DNA from: Alphaproteobacteria bacterium
GTDB lineage: Bacteria > Pseudomonadota > Alphaproteobacteria > Rhodobacterales > Rhodobacteraceae
DNA length: 64,000 bases
Direction of reading: 5' to 3'
Assembly: GCA_030425925.1 (NCBI GenBank)
Contig: JAUHZO010000002.1
Coordinates: forward strand, 348,117-412,116
The notes beneath the pieces were generated by a model that had not been told where the DNA came from, made no database searches, and worked only from the letters and a program-made list of their open reading frames with translations. Positions 1 through 9,749 of the stretch are shown in pieces. Every line of letters begins with the position of its first letter. Positions within the stretch are counted from its first letter, which is position 1. Made by a program: the position numbers and the translations under genes.

Positions 1-239
1 TGGGGCTGATGGAGGCGCGGCTGGGCTTTCGTGCGCCGGTGTCCGAAGGCATGCACCTGCGCTATGCCATCGCCGACATCACCTGGTCAAAGCGCAGCCT
101 GGATGTGACCTATCGCGCCACCGAAGGGGACCGGCTGGTGCTGGAGGGCCATGAGCGCCGCGGCGTGTTCGTGGACGACGCGGCGGGCCGCCTCCGGGCT
201 GCGCCGGTGGCCCCGCTGCGGGCGCTGCTGGGGGCCTGA
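1..239 (+). CDS. Acyl-CoA thioesterase (4HBT/hot-dog family), C-terminal fragment
   Basis: The reading frame is open from the window edge, so only the last 78 or so residues are visible. The segment runs from an EARLGF-like strand through SEGMHLRYAI to a strand reading RLVLEGHERRGVFVDD. Alternating beta strands ending in a short helix fit the C-terminal half of a YbgC/4-hydroxybenzoyl-CoA thioesterase hot-dog domain, which hydrolyses acyl-CoA thioesters in the cytoplasm. The catalytic Asp would lie upstream, outside the window. The ATG at 9 is internal. The gene converges on the ALDH gene and is separated from it by a long inverted repeat. Family assignment is moderate, and no substrate can be inferred. 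Confidence 0.55.
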   Translation, partial: GLMEARLGFRAPVSEGMHLRYAIADITWSKRSLDVTYRATEGDRLVLEGHERRGVFVDDAAGRLRAAPVAPLRALLGA

Positions 240-242
240 GCC

Positions 243-356
243 AGAGCGTGTCGCGCCCGATCAGACGAGGGCATTCGCCTGCCTGACCGAGGCAGGGTCT
301 GCGAAGCATGACCCGTTCGGTCAGGCAGGCGAATGCGATTTGGCGCGACACACTCT
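243..356. repeat. Long two-tier inverted repeat between convergent genes
   Basis: Outer arms at 243-257 and 342-356 match at 14 of 15 positions. Inner arms at 271-290 and 317-336 are a perfect 20-bp inverted repeat (gcattcgcctgcctgaccga and its complement). The element starts just after the thioesterase stop and covers most of the ALDH stop codon. It would fold into a very stable hairpin and could terminate transcription from both sides, but its size and the mismatched spacer segments look more like a small MITE- or REP-type element than a simple terminator. Confidence 0.8.
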
Positions 357-1869
357 AGCCCCAGTCGCCGGGCAGCAGCGCGTCGGGCATGTTCTGGTAA
401 CAGACCGGGCGCAGGAAGCGGCGGATCGCCAGCGTGCCCACCGAGGTGTGGCCGAAATTCGTCGATGCGGGATAAGGCCCGCCATGCACCATCGCGGTGG
501 CGACCTCGACCCCGGTGGGAAAGCCGTTGGCCAGCACGCGGCCCGCCTTGCGCTCCAGCACCGGCATCAGGCGCTGTGCGAGCACGGTGTCGCCATCGTC
601 CATCTGCAGCGTGCAGGTCAGCTGGCCGTCGAGGCTTTGGGCGATCTGCAGCATCTCGTCGGCGTCCGACACCCGCACCACCAGCCCCATCGGGCCAAAG
701 ACCTCGTGCCCCAGCACCGCGTTCGCCAGCCAGTCCCGCCCGGTGGTGGAGAACAGGCAGGGCGTGGCGTTGCGCCGCTCGCAGGTGGTGGTCAGCACCG
801 CCTGCACGCCGGCGGTTTCGGCCACCCGGTCGCGTCCCGCGCGGAAGGCGCTGGCGATGCCGTCGGTCAGCATGGTCTGGGCGGGGACCTGTTCCAGCGC
901 CTCGGTCGCGGCGGCGACAAAGGCGTCGCCTTCGGCCCCGTCCATCACCACGGCGATGCCGGGATTGGTGCAGAACTGCCCCGCGCCCATGGTCAGCGAT
1001 CCGGCCCAGCCCCGGCCGATGGCCGCCCCGCGCGCCCGGACCGCCTCGGGCAGCAGGAACACCGGGTTGACGCTGCCCAGCTCGCCGAAGAACGGGATCG
1101 GCACCGGGCGCTGTGCGCACAGATCGAACAGGGCGCGCCCGCCCCGCAACGAGCCGGTAAAGCCCACCGCCGCGATCAGCGGATGCTGCACCAGCGCGGC
1201 CCCCACCGCGGTGCCGCCGTCATGCACCATGGAGAAGGTGCCCGCCGGCACGCCGGTCCGGGCCATGGCGGCGTGGATGGCCTCGCAGATGATCTCGGTC
1301 GTGCCGGGATGGGCCGGATGGCCCTTGACCACCACCGGGCAGCCTGCCGCAAGCGCCGAGGCGGTGTCGCCACCCGCGGTCGAGAAGGCGAGCGGAAAGT
1401 TCGACGCGCCGAACACCGCCACCGGGCCGATGGGGCGCTGGACCATCTTCAGATCGGGGCGGGGCAGGGGCTGGCGTTCGGGCAGGGCCGCGTCGTGGCG
1501 GCGGTCGAGATACGCGCCCTCCTCCAGCAGCTGGGCGAACAGCCGCAGCTGCCCGGTGGTGCGGCCGCGTTCGCCCTCAAGCCGCGCCTCGGGCAGGCCG
1601 GATTCCTGCGTGCCGATCGCGGTGATCGCCCCGGCGCGCGCCTCGATCTCGTCGGCGATGGCGTTCAGGAAGGCCGCGCGCACGGCCCGCGGGCAGGAGC
1701 CATAGGTCCAGAACGCCGCCTCGGCGGCCTCGGCGGCGCGGTTCACGAGGTCGGGCGTGCCGAGGCTGAACGCATGCGCGGGCCCGTGCGCGGGCGTCGA
1801 GGCAAAGGTCGCCTCACCTGCAACCCAGTCGCCCGCTATGAGGTGTTTGCCATGGGGGGTAAAGGTCAT
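355..1869 (-). CDS. 2,5-dioxovalerate (alpha-ketoglutaric semialdehyde) dehydrogenase-type ALDH
   Basis: NAD(P)-dependent aldehyde dehydrogenase of 504 aa, the usual length of the family. It carries the oxyanion Asn in GASNFPLAF (about N157), the cofactor Lys in VVVKGHPAHPGT (about K182), the general base in FFGELGS (about E263) and the catalytic Cys in GAGQFCTNPG (about C300). The GQFCTNPG motif and the N-terminal HLIAGDWVAG are typical of the branch that oxidises 2-oxoglutarate semialdehyde at the end of pentose-acid and glucarate degradation. A GGAG site lies 7 nt before the ATG. It is last in a minus-strand set after the RraA and IlvD/Edd genes, which fits a non-phosphorylative sugar-acid route. 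The exact semialdehyde is inferred. Confidence 0.85.
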   Translation of the reverse strand: MTFTPHGKHLIAGDWVAGEATFASTPAHGPAHAFSLGTPDLVNRAAEAAEAAFWTYGSCPRAVRAAFLNAIADEIEARAGAITAIGTQESGLPEARLEGERGRTTGQLRLFAQLLEEGAYLDRRHDAALPERQPLPRPDLKMVQRPIGPVAVFGASNFPLAFSTAGGDTASALAAGCPVVVKGHPAHPGTTEIICEAIHAAMARTGVPAGTFSMVHDGGTAVGAALVQHPLIAAVGFTGSLRGGRALFDLCAQRPVPIPFFGELGSVNPVFLLPEAVRARGAAIGRGWAGSLTMGAGQFCTNPGIAVVMDGAEGDAFVAAATEALEQVPAQTMLTDGIASAFRAGRDRVAETAGVQAVLTTTCERRNATPCLFSTTGRDWLANAVLGHEVFGPMGLVVRVSDADEMLQIAQSLDGQLTCTLQMDDGDTVLAQRLMPVLERKAGRVLANGFPTGVEVATAMVHGGPYPASTNFGHTSVGTLAIRRFLRPVCYQNMPDALLPGDWG

Positions 1870-1895
1870 GTCGTGCTCCGTTCCGTGCGCCGCGA

Positions 1896-2618
1896 TCAGC
1901 GGTTGTTGGCCTTGCGCCAGGCGGCGAATTTTTCGAGGTTTTCCTCGCGCGTGGCGGGGTAGAGCCCGATGATCGTCTCGCCCGACAGCACCTGTTCCAG
2001 CGCGAAATCCTCGTAAGCGGTCATCTCGACGGCTTCGGCCGCCACCTCGTCGGCCAGGTGCGCAGGCACGATGATGACGCTGTCATCGTCGCCCACAACG
2101 ATATCGCCGGGAAAGACCGGTGCATCGCCGCAGCCGATGGGCACGTTGATGTCGATCGCCTCGTTGGTGGTCAGGTTCGTCGGGCTGGACGGGCGCATGT
2201 GATAGGCCGGGAAATCCAGCGCGGCGATGTTCATGGCGTCGCGAAAGCCGCCATCGGTGACCACGCCGGCCGCCCCGCGCATCATCAGCCGGGTGATCAG
2301 GATGTCGCCCGCGCTGGCGGCGGTGGCGGATTTGCGGCTGTCCATCACCAGCACATGACCTTCGGGGCAGGTTTCGATGGCGTGGCGCTGGGGGTGCCTG
2401 GGGTTGCGGAACTCTGCCAGCTGGTTTCGGTCTTCGCGCGCGGGCATGTAGCGCAGGGTGAAGGCGGGGCCGACCATGTTGCGCCCCTTGGGCGCGACGG
2501 GGCGGACGTCCTGGATCACCTGGTGACGCAGCCCGCGCTTGAAGAGCGCCGTGGCCAGCGTGGCGACCGAGACATGGCGGAGCTTTTCGAGCGTGTCGGG
2601 ATGGGGCGTTTCGGTCAT
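1896..2618 (-). CDS. RraA-family protein (RraA / HMG-CHA aldolase fold)
   Basis: 240 aa starting at the ATG at 2618, which has a GAAAGGAC ribosome site; the frame is open further upstream but out of phase with any similarity. The RraA/DlpA fold is visible as SAGDILITRLMMRGAAGVVTDGG followed by FRDA, which holds the conserved Arg-Asp pair of metal-dependent HMG/CHA aldolases. The name ribonuclease regulator is probably misleading here. Its place between a sugar-acid dehydratase and a semialdehyde dehydrogenase suggests a carbon-chain enzyme acting on a 2-keto-3-deoxy acid (aldolase, decarboxylase or dehydratase). It is about 80 residues longer than E. coli RraA, like other catabolic members. 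The family is secure; the reaction is inference. Confidence 0.8.
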   Translation of the reverse strand: MTETPHPDTLEKLRHVSVATLATALFKRGLRHQVIQDVRPVAPKGRNMVGPAFTLRYMPAREDRNQLAEFRNPRHPQRHAIETCPEGHVLVMDSRKSATAASAGDILITRLMMRGAAGVVTDGGFRDAMNIAALDFPAYHMRPSSPTNLTTNEAIDINVPIGCGDAPVFPGDIVVGDDDSVIIVPAHLADEVAAEAVEMTAYEDFALEQVLSGETIIGLYPATREENLEKFAAWRKANNR

Positions 2619-2638
2619 GCTGTGTCCTTTCGGGGGGC

Positions 2639-2660
2639 GGCGGGGTGAACCCCGCCCTAC
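2639..2660. repeat. GTAGGG-type palindromic repeat, copy 1
   Basis: The palindrome GGCGGGG-TGAA-CCCCGCC is followed by CTAC. It lies between the RraA gene and the IlvD/Edd gene, upstream of the RraA ribosome site. It shares its ends and design with the copies at 10649, 31015, 37721, 46777 and 58108. Confidence 0.75.
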
Positions 2661-2706
2661 AGCGTCGCGCAAGGGCGTGCCCGGGCGCGGCTGTGCTTTT
2701 CTGGTG

Positions 2707-4437
2707 TCAGTTGATCTCCGGTTCCGGCACCGGGGCACCGAAATCGGTGCGCAGGAAGTCGAAATCGCAGCCCTTGTCGGCCTGTTCCACATGCCGGCTG
2801 TACATCCAGCCCCAGCCGCGCTCGAACCGGGGCGGCGGCGGGGTCCAGGCGGCCCGGCGCCTGGCCAGCTCGGCCTCCGGGACGCGCATCTCGAGCCTGC
2901 GGTTGGGGACGTCGACGTCGATGATGTCGCCGGTCTGCAGCAGCGCCAGCGGCCCGCCGATATAGGCCTCGGGCGCGACATGCAGGATGCAGGCCCCGTA
3001 AGAGGTGCCGGACATGCGCGCATCCGACAGCCGCAGCATGTCGCGATGGCCCTGTTTCAGAAGCGCCTTGGGCATCGGGATCATGCCCCATTCCGGCATG
3101 CCCGGCCCACCCTGCGGGCCGGCATTGCGCAGGACCAGAACGTGATCCGGCGTCATCGGGTAGTCCGCGTCGTTGATGATCTCCTTCAGCTGGGCATAGC
3201 TGTCGGCAACGATGGCGGGGCCGGAATGGGTCTGGAAGCGCGGGTCCATTGCGGCGGGCTTGATCACCGCACCATCGGGCGCAAGGTTGCCGCGCAGCAC
3301 CGCAAGGCTGCCTTCGTGGTAGACCGGGTTCGACAGCGGACGGATCACGTCGTCGTTGTAGTTCACCGCGTCGGCGATGTTCTCGCCCATGGTGAGGCCG
3401 TTCACCGTCCTCACCGACAGGTCCAGCTTGTCGCCCAGTTCCTTCATCAGCGCGGGCAGGCCGCCGGCATAAAAGAAATCCTCCATCAGGTATTCCTTGC
3501 CCGAGGGCCGGATGTTGGCGATCACCGGCGTCGTGCGCCCGATGGCGTCCAGATCGTCGAGGCCAAGGTCGACACCCGCGCGCCGCGCCATGGCAATCAG
3601 GTGGATGATCGCGTTGGTGGAACAGCCCGTCGCCATCGCCACCGTCACCGCGTTGCGCGTGCTTTCGGGCGTCATGATCCTGTCGGGCGTCAGATCTTCC
3701 CAGACCATTTCCACGGCACGGCGGCCGCAGGCGGCGGCCATGCGTTTGTGGCCCGCATCGGGCGCGGGGATGGACGAGGCCCCGGGCAGGGTCAGCCCCC
3801 AGCCATCGGCGATGGACATCATCGTCGAGGCCGTGCCCATGGTCATGCAGGTGCCGTAGCTGCGCGCGATGCCGCCCTGCACGCCGTCCCACTGGTCCTT
3901 GGTGATGGTGCCTGCGCGGCGTTCGTCCCAGTACTTCCAGACATCGGTGCCGCTGCCCAGCTTCTCGCCCGCGTAATTGCCGCGCAGCATCGCCCCCGCG
4001 GGCATGTAGATGAAGGGCAGGCCCATGCTGACCGCGCCCATGACCAGCGCGGGCGTGGACTTGTCGCAGCCGCCCATCAGCACCGCCCCGTCGATGGGAT
4101 GCGAGCGCAGGGTCTCTTCGACTTCCAGCGCGCCCATGTTGCGGTAGAGCATCGAGGTGGGTTTCAGAAGCTGTTCGGCAAAGGAATGCACCGGCATTTC
4201 CACCGGCATGCCGCCGGCCTGGTACACGCCCTTTTTCACGAACTCGGCCCGGTCGCGCAGGTGATGGTGGCAGGGCGAGAGGTCAGACCAGGTGTTGATG
4301 ATGGCAATCACCGGCTTGCCCTCCCAGTCCGCCGCGTCCAGCCCCATCTGCATCGCGCGCGAGCGGTGGCCCATGGAGCGCAGATCGTCGGGCGCGAACC
4401 AGCGGGCAGAGCGGAGGTCTTCGGGTTTCCTGGGCAT
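2707..4437 (-). CDS. IlvD/Edd-family sugar-acid dehydratase (L-arabonate/D-xylonate dehydratase-like)
   Basis: 576-aa dehydratase of the IlvD/Edd family, which removes water from a 2,3-dihydroxy (aldonic) acid to give a 2-keto-3-deoxy acid. Three Fe-S cysteines are in the expected places: C56 in SDLSPCHHH, C124 in GGCDKSTPA and C197 in SYGTCMTMG. The C-terminal DARMSGTSYGACILHVAPE is typical of the pentonate dehydratase branch (araC/xylonate type) rather than dihydroxy-acid dehydratase. An AAGGAG site sits 8 nt before the ATG. It is upstream of RraA and ALDH genes in the same direction. Arabonate, xylonate and galactonate are all plausible substrates. The distant galactose cluster in this window lacks a galactonate dehydratase, so that role is possible too. 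Confidence 0.88.
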   Translation of the reverse strand: MPRKPEDLRSARWFAPDDLRSMGHRSRAMQMGLDAADWEGKPVIAIINTWSDLSPCHHHLRDRAEFVKKGVYQAGGMPVEMPVHSFAEQLLKPTSMLYRNMGALEVEETLRSHPIDGAVLMGGCDKSTPALVMGAVSMGLPFIYMPAGAMLRGNYAGEKLGSGTDVWKYWDERRAGTITKDQWDGVQGGIARSYGTCMTMGTASTMMSIADGWGLTLPGASSIPAPDAGHKRMAAACGRRAVEMVWEDLTPDRIMTPESTRNAVTVAMATGCSTNAIIHLIAMARRAGVDLGLDDLDAIGRTTPVIANIRPSGKEYLMEDFFYAGGLPALMKELGDKLDLSVRTVNGLTMGENIADAVNYNDDVIRPLSNPVYHEGSLAVLRGNLAPDGAVIKPAAMDPRFQTHSGPAIVADSYAQLKEIINDADYPMTPDHVLVLRNAGPQGGPGMPEWGMIPMPKALLKQGHRDMLRLSDARMSGTSYGACILHVAPEAYIGGPLALLQTGDIIDVDVPNRRLEMRVPEAELARRRAAWTPPPPRFERGWGWMYSRHVEQADKGCDFDFLRTDFGAPVPEPEIN

Positions 4438-4518
4438 GGTGCGGGCTCCTTGGGTGTGGCGGTCGGGTCGGACGCATCAGACACGGGAATGCCGCGCCGG
4501 GCAAGGGTCGCGGGACCG

Positions 4519-5406
4519 TCAGCGCCCGGGGGCCCCGAACGCGTCAAAGGTGGCGCGCATGCCGTCGGGGTCGGGTCTGCGGCCGGTGAACAGTTCGAAT
4601 GCGTGCACCGCCTGGAACACCGCCATGCCCGAGCCGTCCATGCAGCGGCAGCCGCGGGCGCGGGCGGCGCGCAAGAGCGCGGTTTCCAGCGGGAAATAGA
4701 TGATGTCCGCCACCCATAGCGTCGGGCGCAGTGCAGCGGGCGGAACCGGGCTGCCGGGATGGGCGGCCATGCCCACCGGCGTGGCGTTGACCAGACCGCA
4801 GACGCGGCCCAGCACCTCGTCCGGGCTGTCCACCCGTCGCACGCGCGCCGCACCGCCCTGCTGCGCCAGGGTGTCGGCCAGCCTTTGTGCGGCCGCAGCG
4901 TGCGTGTCGTACAGAAACAGCGTGCCGACGTCGAGATCCAGCAGCGCCCGCGCCACCGCCGCGCCAGCCCCGCCGGTGCCCAGCAGCAGCACCTGCGCGC
5001 GCGCGGCATCGGCAAGGGTGCGGCGGAACGCTTCGGCAAAGCCCAGACAGTCGGTGTTGTGCCCGATGCGGCGGCCGTTGCGGAACACCACGGTGTTGAC
5101 CGCGCCGATGGCGCGGGCGGCGTCGGACAGGGCGTGCAGATGCGGCAGCACCGCCTGCTTGAACGGATGGGTGACGTTCACCCCGTGATAGCCCTCTGCC
5201 TCCACCCGGTCGAGCAGCGCGCCGATGGAGCTCTGCTGCCCGGCCGTGTCGATCAGGTCGTAGCGCAGCTCCAGCCCGGCGGCGGTTGCGGCCTCGACAT
5301 GCATCCGGGGCGTGCGCGACAACGCGATGCCGTCGCCGATCAGCCCGATGCGGAACGGGCCCTCTGGTGGGGTCATCGGGGCACGGGGGGCGGTGTCAGT
5401 GTCCAT
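4519..5406 (-). CDS. Shikimate/quinate dehydrogenase-like oxidoreductase (AroE family)
   Basis: 295 aa from the ATG at 5406 (GGAG 5 nt upstream); an in-frame ATG at 5376 is a weaker alternative. The substrate domain has the SRTP version of the SxSxP motif, the catalytic Lys in NVTHPFK (about K83) and Asp in HNTD (about D119). The Rossmann domain has LLGTGGAGAAVA. These are the AroE/YdiB residues. Its place in a catabolic operon rather than with aro genes suggests a paralogue acting on a cyclitol, quinate or sugar-derived ketone, not housekeeping shikimate synthesis. The Ser-to-Thr variant of the substrate motif supports this, but the real substrate cannot be read from sequence. Confidence 0.82.
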   Translation of the reverse strand: MDTDTAPRAPMTPPEGPFRIGLIGDGIALSRTPRMHVEAATAAGLELRYDLIDTAGQQSSIGALLDRVEAEGYHGVNVTHPFKQAVLPHLHALSDAARAIGAVNTVVFRNGRRIGHNTDCLGFAEAFRRTLADAARAQVLLLGTGGAGAAVARALLDLDVGTLFLYDTHAAAAQRLADTLAQQGGAARVRRVDSPDEVLGRVCGLVNATPVGMAAHPGSPVPPAALRPTLWVADIIYFPLETALLRAARARGCRCMDGSGMAVFQAVHAFELFTGRRPDPDGMRATFDAFGAPGR

Positions 5407-5458
5407 CACGGCTCCGTTGCGGTTGGGCCTTTGGTGATGGGCCGGGCCGGGCCTGGCG

Positions 5459-6721
5459 TCAATCACCTTCTGCTCGGCGGGGCCGGCCTTGCGCGCCCAG
5501 CAGGTACAGCGCCAGCAGCCCGGTGGCGACCAGCCCCGCCACGCCGAACACCACCCCGGTCGACACAAGCCCCGCGGCTTCTGCCGTCAGTCCAAAGACA
5601 AACGCCCCCACCGCCGGGCCGACCCGAAAGACGATGGTGTACAGGCTCAGGATCCGCCCCAGCCGGTCCTGCGGGGTTTCGAGCTGCACATAGGCCAGTG
5701 CGGCGATGTTGGACGAGGACATCGCGGCACCGTGCACCGTCAGCACCAGCAGCGCCAGCCAGAAGCTGCCGGTCAGGGCAAAGACGATCAGCGTCAGGGC
5801 AAAGACCGCCCCCATGACGAGGATCTGCACCAGGGCCTCGCGCGTCTCGCGCGAGCGGGACAGCACCAGCGCGCCCACGATGGCCCCGACACCAAGGGCG
5901 GCGTTCAGCATGCCAAGGCCGAATTCGCCGCGGTCAAAGGCCAGTTCGGCATAGGCGGGAAAGATCTCGCTGGCGGGGCGGATCAACATGCCCTGGGCGA
6001 GTTGCAGCGCGATGACGCCCAGGATCATCGGTGTCGCGGTCAGGTCGCGCAGCACCTGGCCCAGCCGTACCGGCGTGCTGTCGGGAGTGCGTCGGGTCTG
6101 TGGCGGGACGTTGCGGATGCGGTGCAGCGAGATCGACAGCACCACGAAGCCCAGCGCCGACAGCGAAAACACCAGCCCCGCCGATCCCACCACCAGAAGC
6201 AGCCCGGCCAGCGCCGGGCCGATGAAGCGCGACAGGTTGAACCCGGTGGAATTCACCGCCAGCGCCGATGGCAACAGCTTGCGCGGCGCGAGATAGGACG
6301 CCATGGCCAGCCGCGCCGGCAGCAGCACGCCGGACACCGCCCCCAGCAGCGCCATGGCCAGCGCCATGATCACCGGGGTCAGCGTGTCGGTAAAGTAGAG
6401 CACGGCCAGAAGCAGCGACACCGCGGCGCTGGCGATCTGGCCCCAATACATGATCCGTGGCACCGGGTGGCGGTCGGCCATCGATCCGCCCCAGACCGCG
6501 GTCAAGAGCGACGGGAACAGTTCGGCAAAGGCGACAAGGCCCAGCCAGGCCTCGGACCCGGTCATCTCCCACGTGACCCAGCCCACCGCGATGCGCTGCA
6601 TCCAGAAGCCGATGGTCATCACGAAATTCCCCGCCTGATAGGTGGCAAAGGCGGGAATGGCAAAGACGGCCCTGAAGTCGTTGATGCGCGCGCGAACGGC
6701 TTCGAGCGGGTGCGCGCGCAT
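5459..6721 (-). CDS. MFS transporter, EntS-like (MFS_3 type)
   Basis: 420 aa with about 12 hydrophobic segments in two halves, of the major facilitator superfamily. The N-terminal FRAVFAIPAFATYQAGNFVMTIGFWMQ segment and the GGSMADRHPVPR loop 2 motif match the MFS_3 group that includes the enterobactin exporter EntS. The middle loop (PPQTRRTPDS) is cytoplasmic. Members are usually exporters of small molecules, and the substrate here is unknown. It lies 5 nt after the EEP phosphatase gene stop in the same direction, so it is probably co-transcribed with the first ugp operon. It is then followed by the AroE-like gene. Confidence 0.8.
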   Translation of the reverse strand: MRAHPLEAVRARINDFRAVFAIPAFATYQAGNFVMTIGFWMQRIAVGWVTWEMTGSEAWLGLVAFAELFPSLLTAVWGGSMADRHPVPRIMYWGQIASAAVSLLLAVLYFTDTLTPVIMALAMALLGAVSGVLLPARLAMASYLAPRKLLPSALAVNSTGFNLSRFIGPALAGLLLVVGSAGLVFSLSALGFVVLSISLHRIRNVPPQTRRTPDSTPVRLGQVLRDLTATPMILGVIALQLAQGMLIRPASEIFPAYAELAFDRGEFGLGMLNAALGVGAIVGALVLSRSRETREALVQILVMGAVFALTLIVFALTGSFWLALLVLTVHGAAMSSSNIAALAYVQLETPQDRLGRILSLYTIVFRVGPAVGAFVFGLTAEAAGLVSTGVVFGVAGLVATGLLALYLLGAQGRPRRAEGD

Positions 6722-6726
6722 TCAGG

Positions 6727-7589
6727 TCATCTCTCCAGAGTGACAAAGATGGGCTGATGGTCCGATCCCACGGCGTCCTGTCCGATCTGCATGCCGGTGA
6801 CGGAATCTGCCAGATCGGTGGTGACAAAGCAATGGTCGATCCGGCGCGGGCCGCGGCCTTCGCGCGGGATGGTGTCGCCGTCCATCTCGTCATGGCCCGC
6901 CAGCGTCCAGGCATCGGCCAGACCGTGGGCGCGGATGGTGCGTCCGTGCCAGCCCGAGACGTCGCCCACCACGCGGGTGTATTCCGGCCCGTCGGGCTGA
7001 AAGTTCATGTCGCCCATCACGATGGCCGTCATCGGCTGCGGCGGCATCGGGCGGTCGGCCCATTCCGGTCCCTTGACCTCGCCGCCCGCGCTGGCGCCGC
7101 GCTCGTGCCCGCGCAGCATGATGTCCATCATGTATTCCACCTGATCGCGGCGCGTGTCGGCGGAGACGTGGTCAAGATGCACGGAGCAGAACCGCAGCGG
7201 CCCGGACGGCGCGTCGATCACCGTTTCCACCAGCGTGCGCTGCAGATGAAAGATCGACCGGAGTGCGATCTTGGGCAGGGTGTGGTTGATCGAGGACAGG
7301 ATCGGCCAGCGCGACAGCACCATGTTGCCGAACTGGCGGCGGCGGTGCACCGGTTTGCCGTCGACGATCTCGGAGGCGTCAAGGTCGATGCCCGGGCCAT
7401 AGACCCAGTGCATGTGCGGCAGGCGCGCGGCGATTTCCTCGGCCTGGTGCACCATGCCGGAGCGGGCAAAATAGGTCTCGACCTCCTGCAGGGCGATCAG
7501 GTCGGGATCGCCCAGTTCGCGTACGATCCGGTCAAGATCGAAGTTCCCGTCCTTGCCCATGCCGTACTGGATGTTGTAGCTGGCCAGTT

Positions 7590-7593
<4 letters not shown>
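6727..7593 (-). CDS. Endonuclease/exonuclease/phosphatase (EEP) family hydrolase
   Basis: 288-aa metal-dependent phosphodiesterase or phosphatase of the EEP superfamily. Visible catalytic blocks are SYNIQYGMG at the N-terminus, IALQEVE (metal Glu), the HLDH core, [12 protein letters not shown] (Asp and Asn), RRIDHCFVT and the terminal SDHQPI. There is no signal peptide, so it acts in the cytoplasm. Its start overlaps the ugpC stop by 4 nt, which ties it to the ABC transporter. A likely role is hydrolysis of an imported phosphodiester or lipid-headgroup ester. EEP proteins also include DNA nucleases and sphingomyelinases, so the substrate is inferred from context only. Confidence 0.82.
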
Positions 7594-8705
<1,112 letters not shown>

Positions 8706-8741
8706 TGTCGGGCCTCCTTTGTTGATCGGTCCCCGGGGACC

Positions 8742-9749
8742 TTACTTGTCTGTACTGATCAGGCCGCGCACGAACCAGCGCTGCATGGCAACGACCACCA
8801 GGATCGGGGGCACCATCACCAGAAGCGAGGCGGCCATGGCCACGTTCCATTTCGGGATGCCGCCGCCCGTGGTGTTCACGTTGGGCACCAGGCTGCGCAG
8901 CTCGACCGCGACCACCTCGTAAGACGGGTCGGTGATGATCAGGAGCGGCCAGAGGAACTGGTTCCAGCCCGACACGAACATGATCGTCGCCAGCGCCGCC
9001 ATGTTGGTGGCCGAGAGCGGCACCAGGATGTCCTTGAGAAAGCGCAGCGGCCCCGCGCCGTCCATCTTGGCGGCCTCCACCAGCTCGTCCGGGATGGTCA
9101 GGAAGAACTGGCGGTACAGGAACGTGCCCGTCGCGGTGGCGATCAGCGGCAGGATCAGGCCCGTGTAGCTGTTGAGCATGTTCCATTCCAGGTTCACCTC
9201 GACACTGGCGATGGTGTCCAGCAGCCAGGTGATCCCGGTCCAGTTCAGCAGCGTCTGGAACGGCGACAGCGCATTGGCGGCCACCGCATAGGTCGGCACG
9301 ATGCGCACCTCGAGCGGCAGCATGAGCGTGATGAACACGCACCAGAAGATCGGCATCCGAAGGCGGTGGTCAAAGAACACGATCCCGAACGCGGTGATGC
9401 AGGCGATCACGATCTTGCCCACCACCACACCCATGGCGACGATGAAGGAGTTGATGAACTTGGTCTGGAAGTCGCGGGTGAACCAGGCCTCGTGCATGTT
9501 CACCCAGAACTGGTCCGAGATGCCGAGATTGGGCGGGATCGCGTTCACTTCCTGCACCGTCTGGGTCGAGGCGGCAAAGACCAGGTACATCGGTCCCAGC
9601 AGGAACAGCAGGCCCATGATCAGGATCGCATGGGTGGCGATGTTGAGCCAGGGCGTGTTTTCGACCATGCCCGGGGTGCGGCGCGGCTTGCGCCGGGTGG
9701 GCTGGGTCGTGTCCGCGGCAAGCGGGGTGGTCAGCGTGGCATCGGTCAT
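8742..9749 (-). CDS. ugpE: Ugp-type ABC permease, subunit E
   Basis: 335 aa starting at ATG 9749, overlapping the ugpA stop by 4 nt. About six transmembrane segments follow a 35-residue cytoplasmic tail rich in Thr and Arg (TTQPTRRKPRRTPG). The inner-membrane permease signature EAAKMDGAGPLRFLKDILVPLS is the EAA loop that docks on the ATPase. The protein is about 50 residues longer than E. coli UgpE (about 281 aa), mostly at the N-terminus and in the loop after the first helix. With UgpA it forms the translocation channel. Confidence 0.87.
   Translation of the reverse strand: MTDATLTTPLAADTTQPTRRKPRRTPGMVENTPWLNIATHAILIMGLLFLLGPMYLVFAASTQTVQEVNAIPPNLGISDQFWVNMHEAWFTRDFQTKFINSFIVAMGVVVGKIVIACITAFGIVFFDHRLRMPIFWCVFITLMLPLEVRIVPTYAVAANALSPFQTLLNWTGITWLLDTIASVEVNLEWNMLNSYTGLILPLIATATGTFLYRQFFLTIPDELVEAAKMDGAGPLRFLKDILVPLSATNMAALATIMFVSGWNQFLWPLLIITDPSYEVVAVELRSLVPNVNTTGGGIPKWNVAMAASLLVMVPPILVVVAMQRWFVRGLISTDK

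Noticed and set aside
2539..4719. A long plus-strand frame over the IlvD/Edd gene
   Set aside because: It is antisense to a gene with intact Fe-S cysteines and a family-typical length; the frame has Gly/Arg/His-rich shadow composition.
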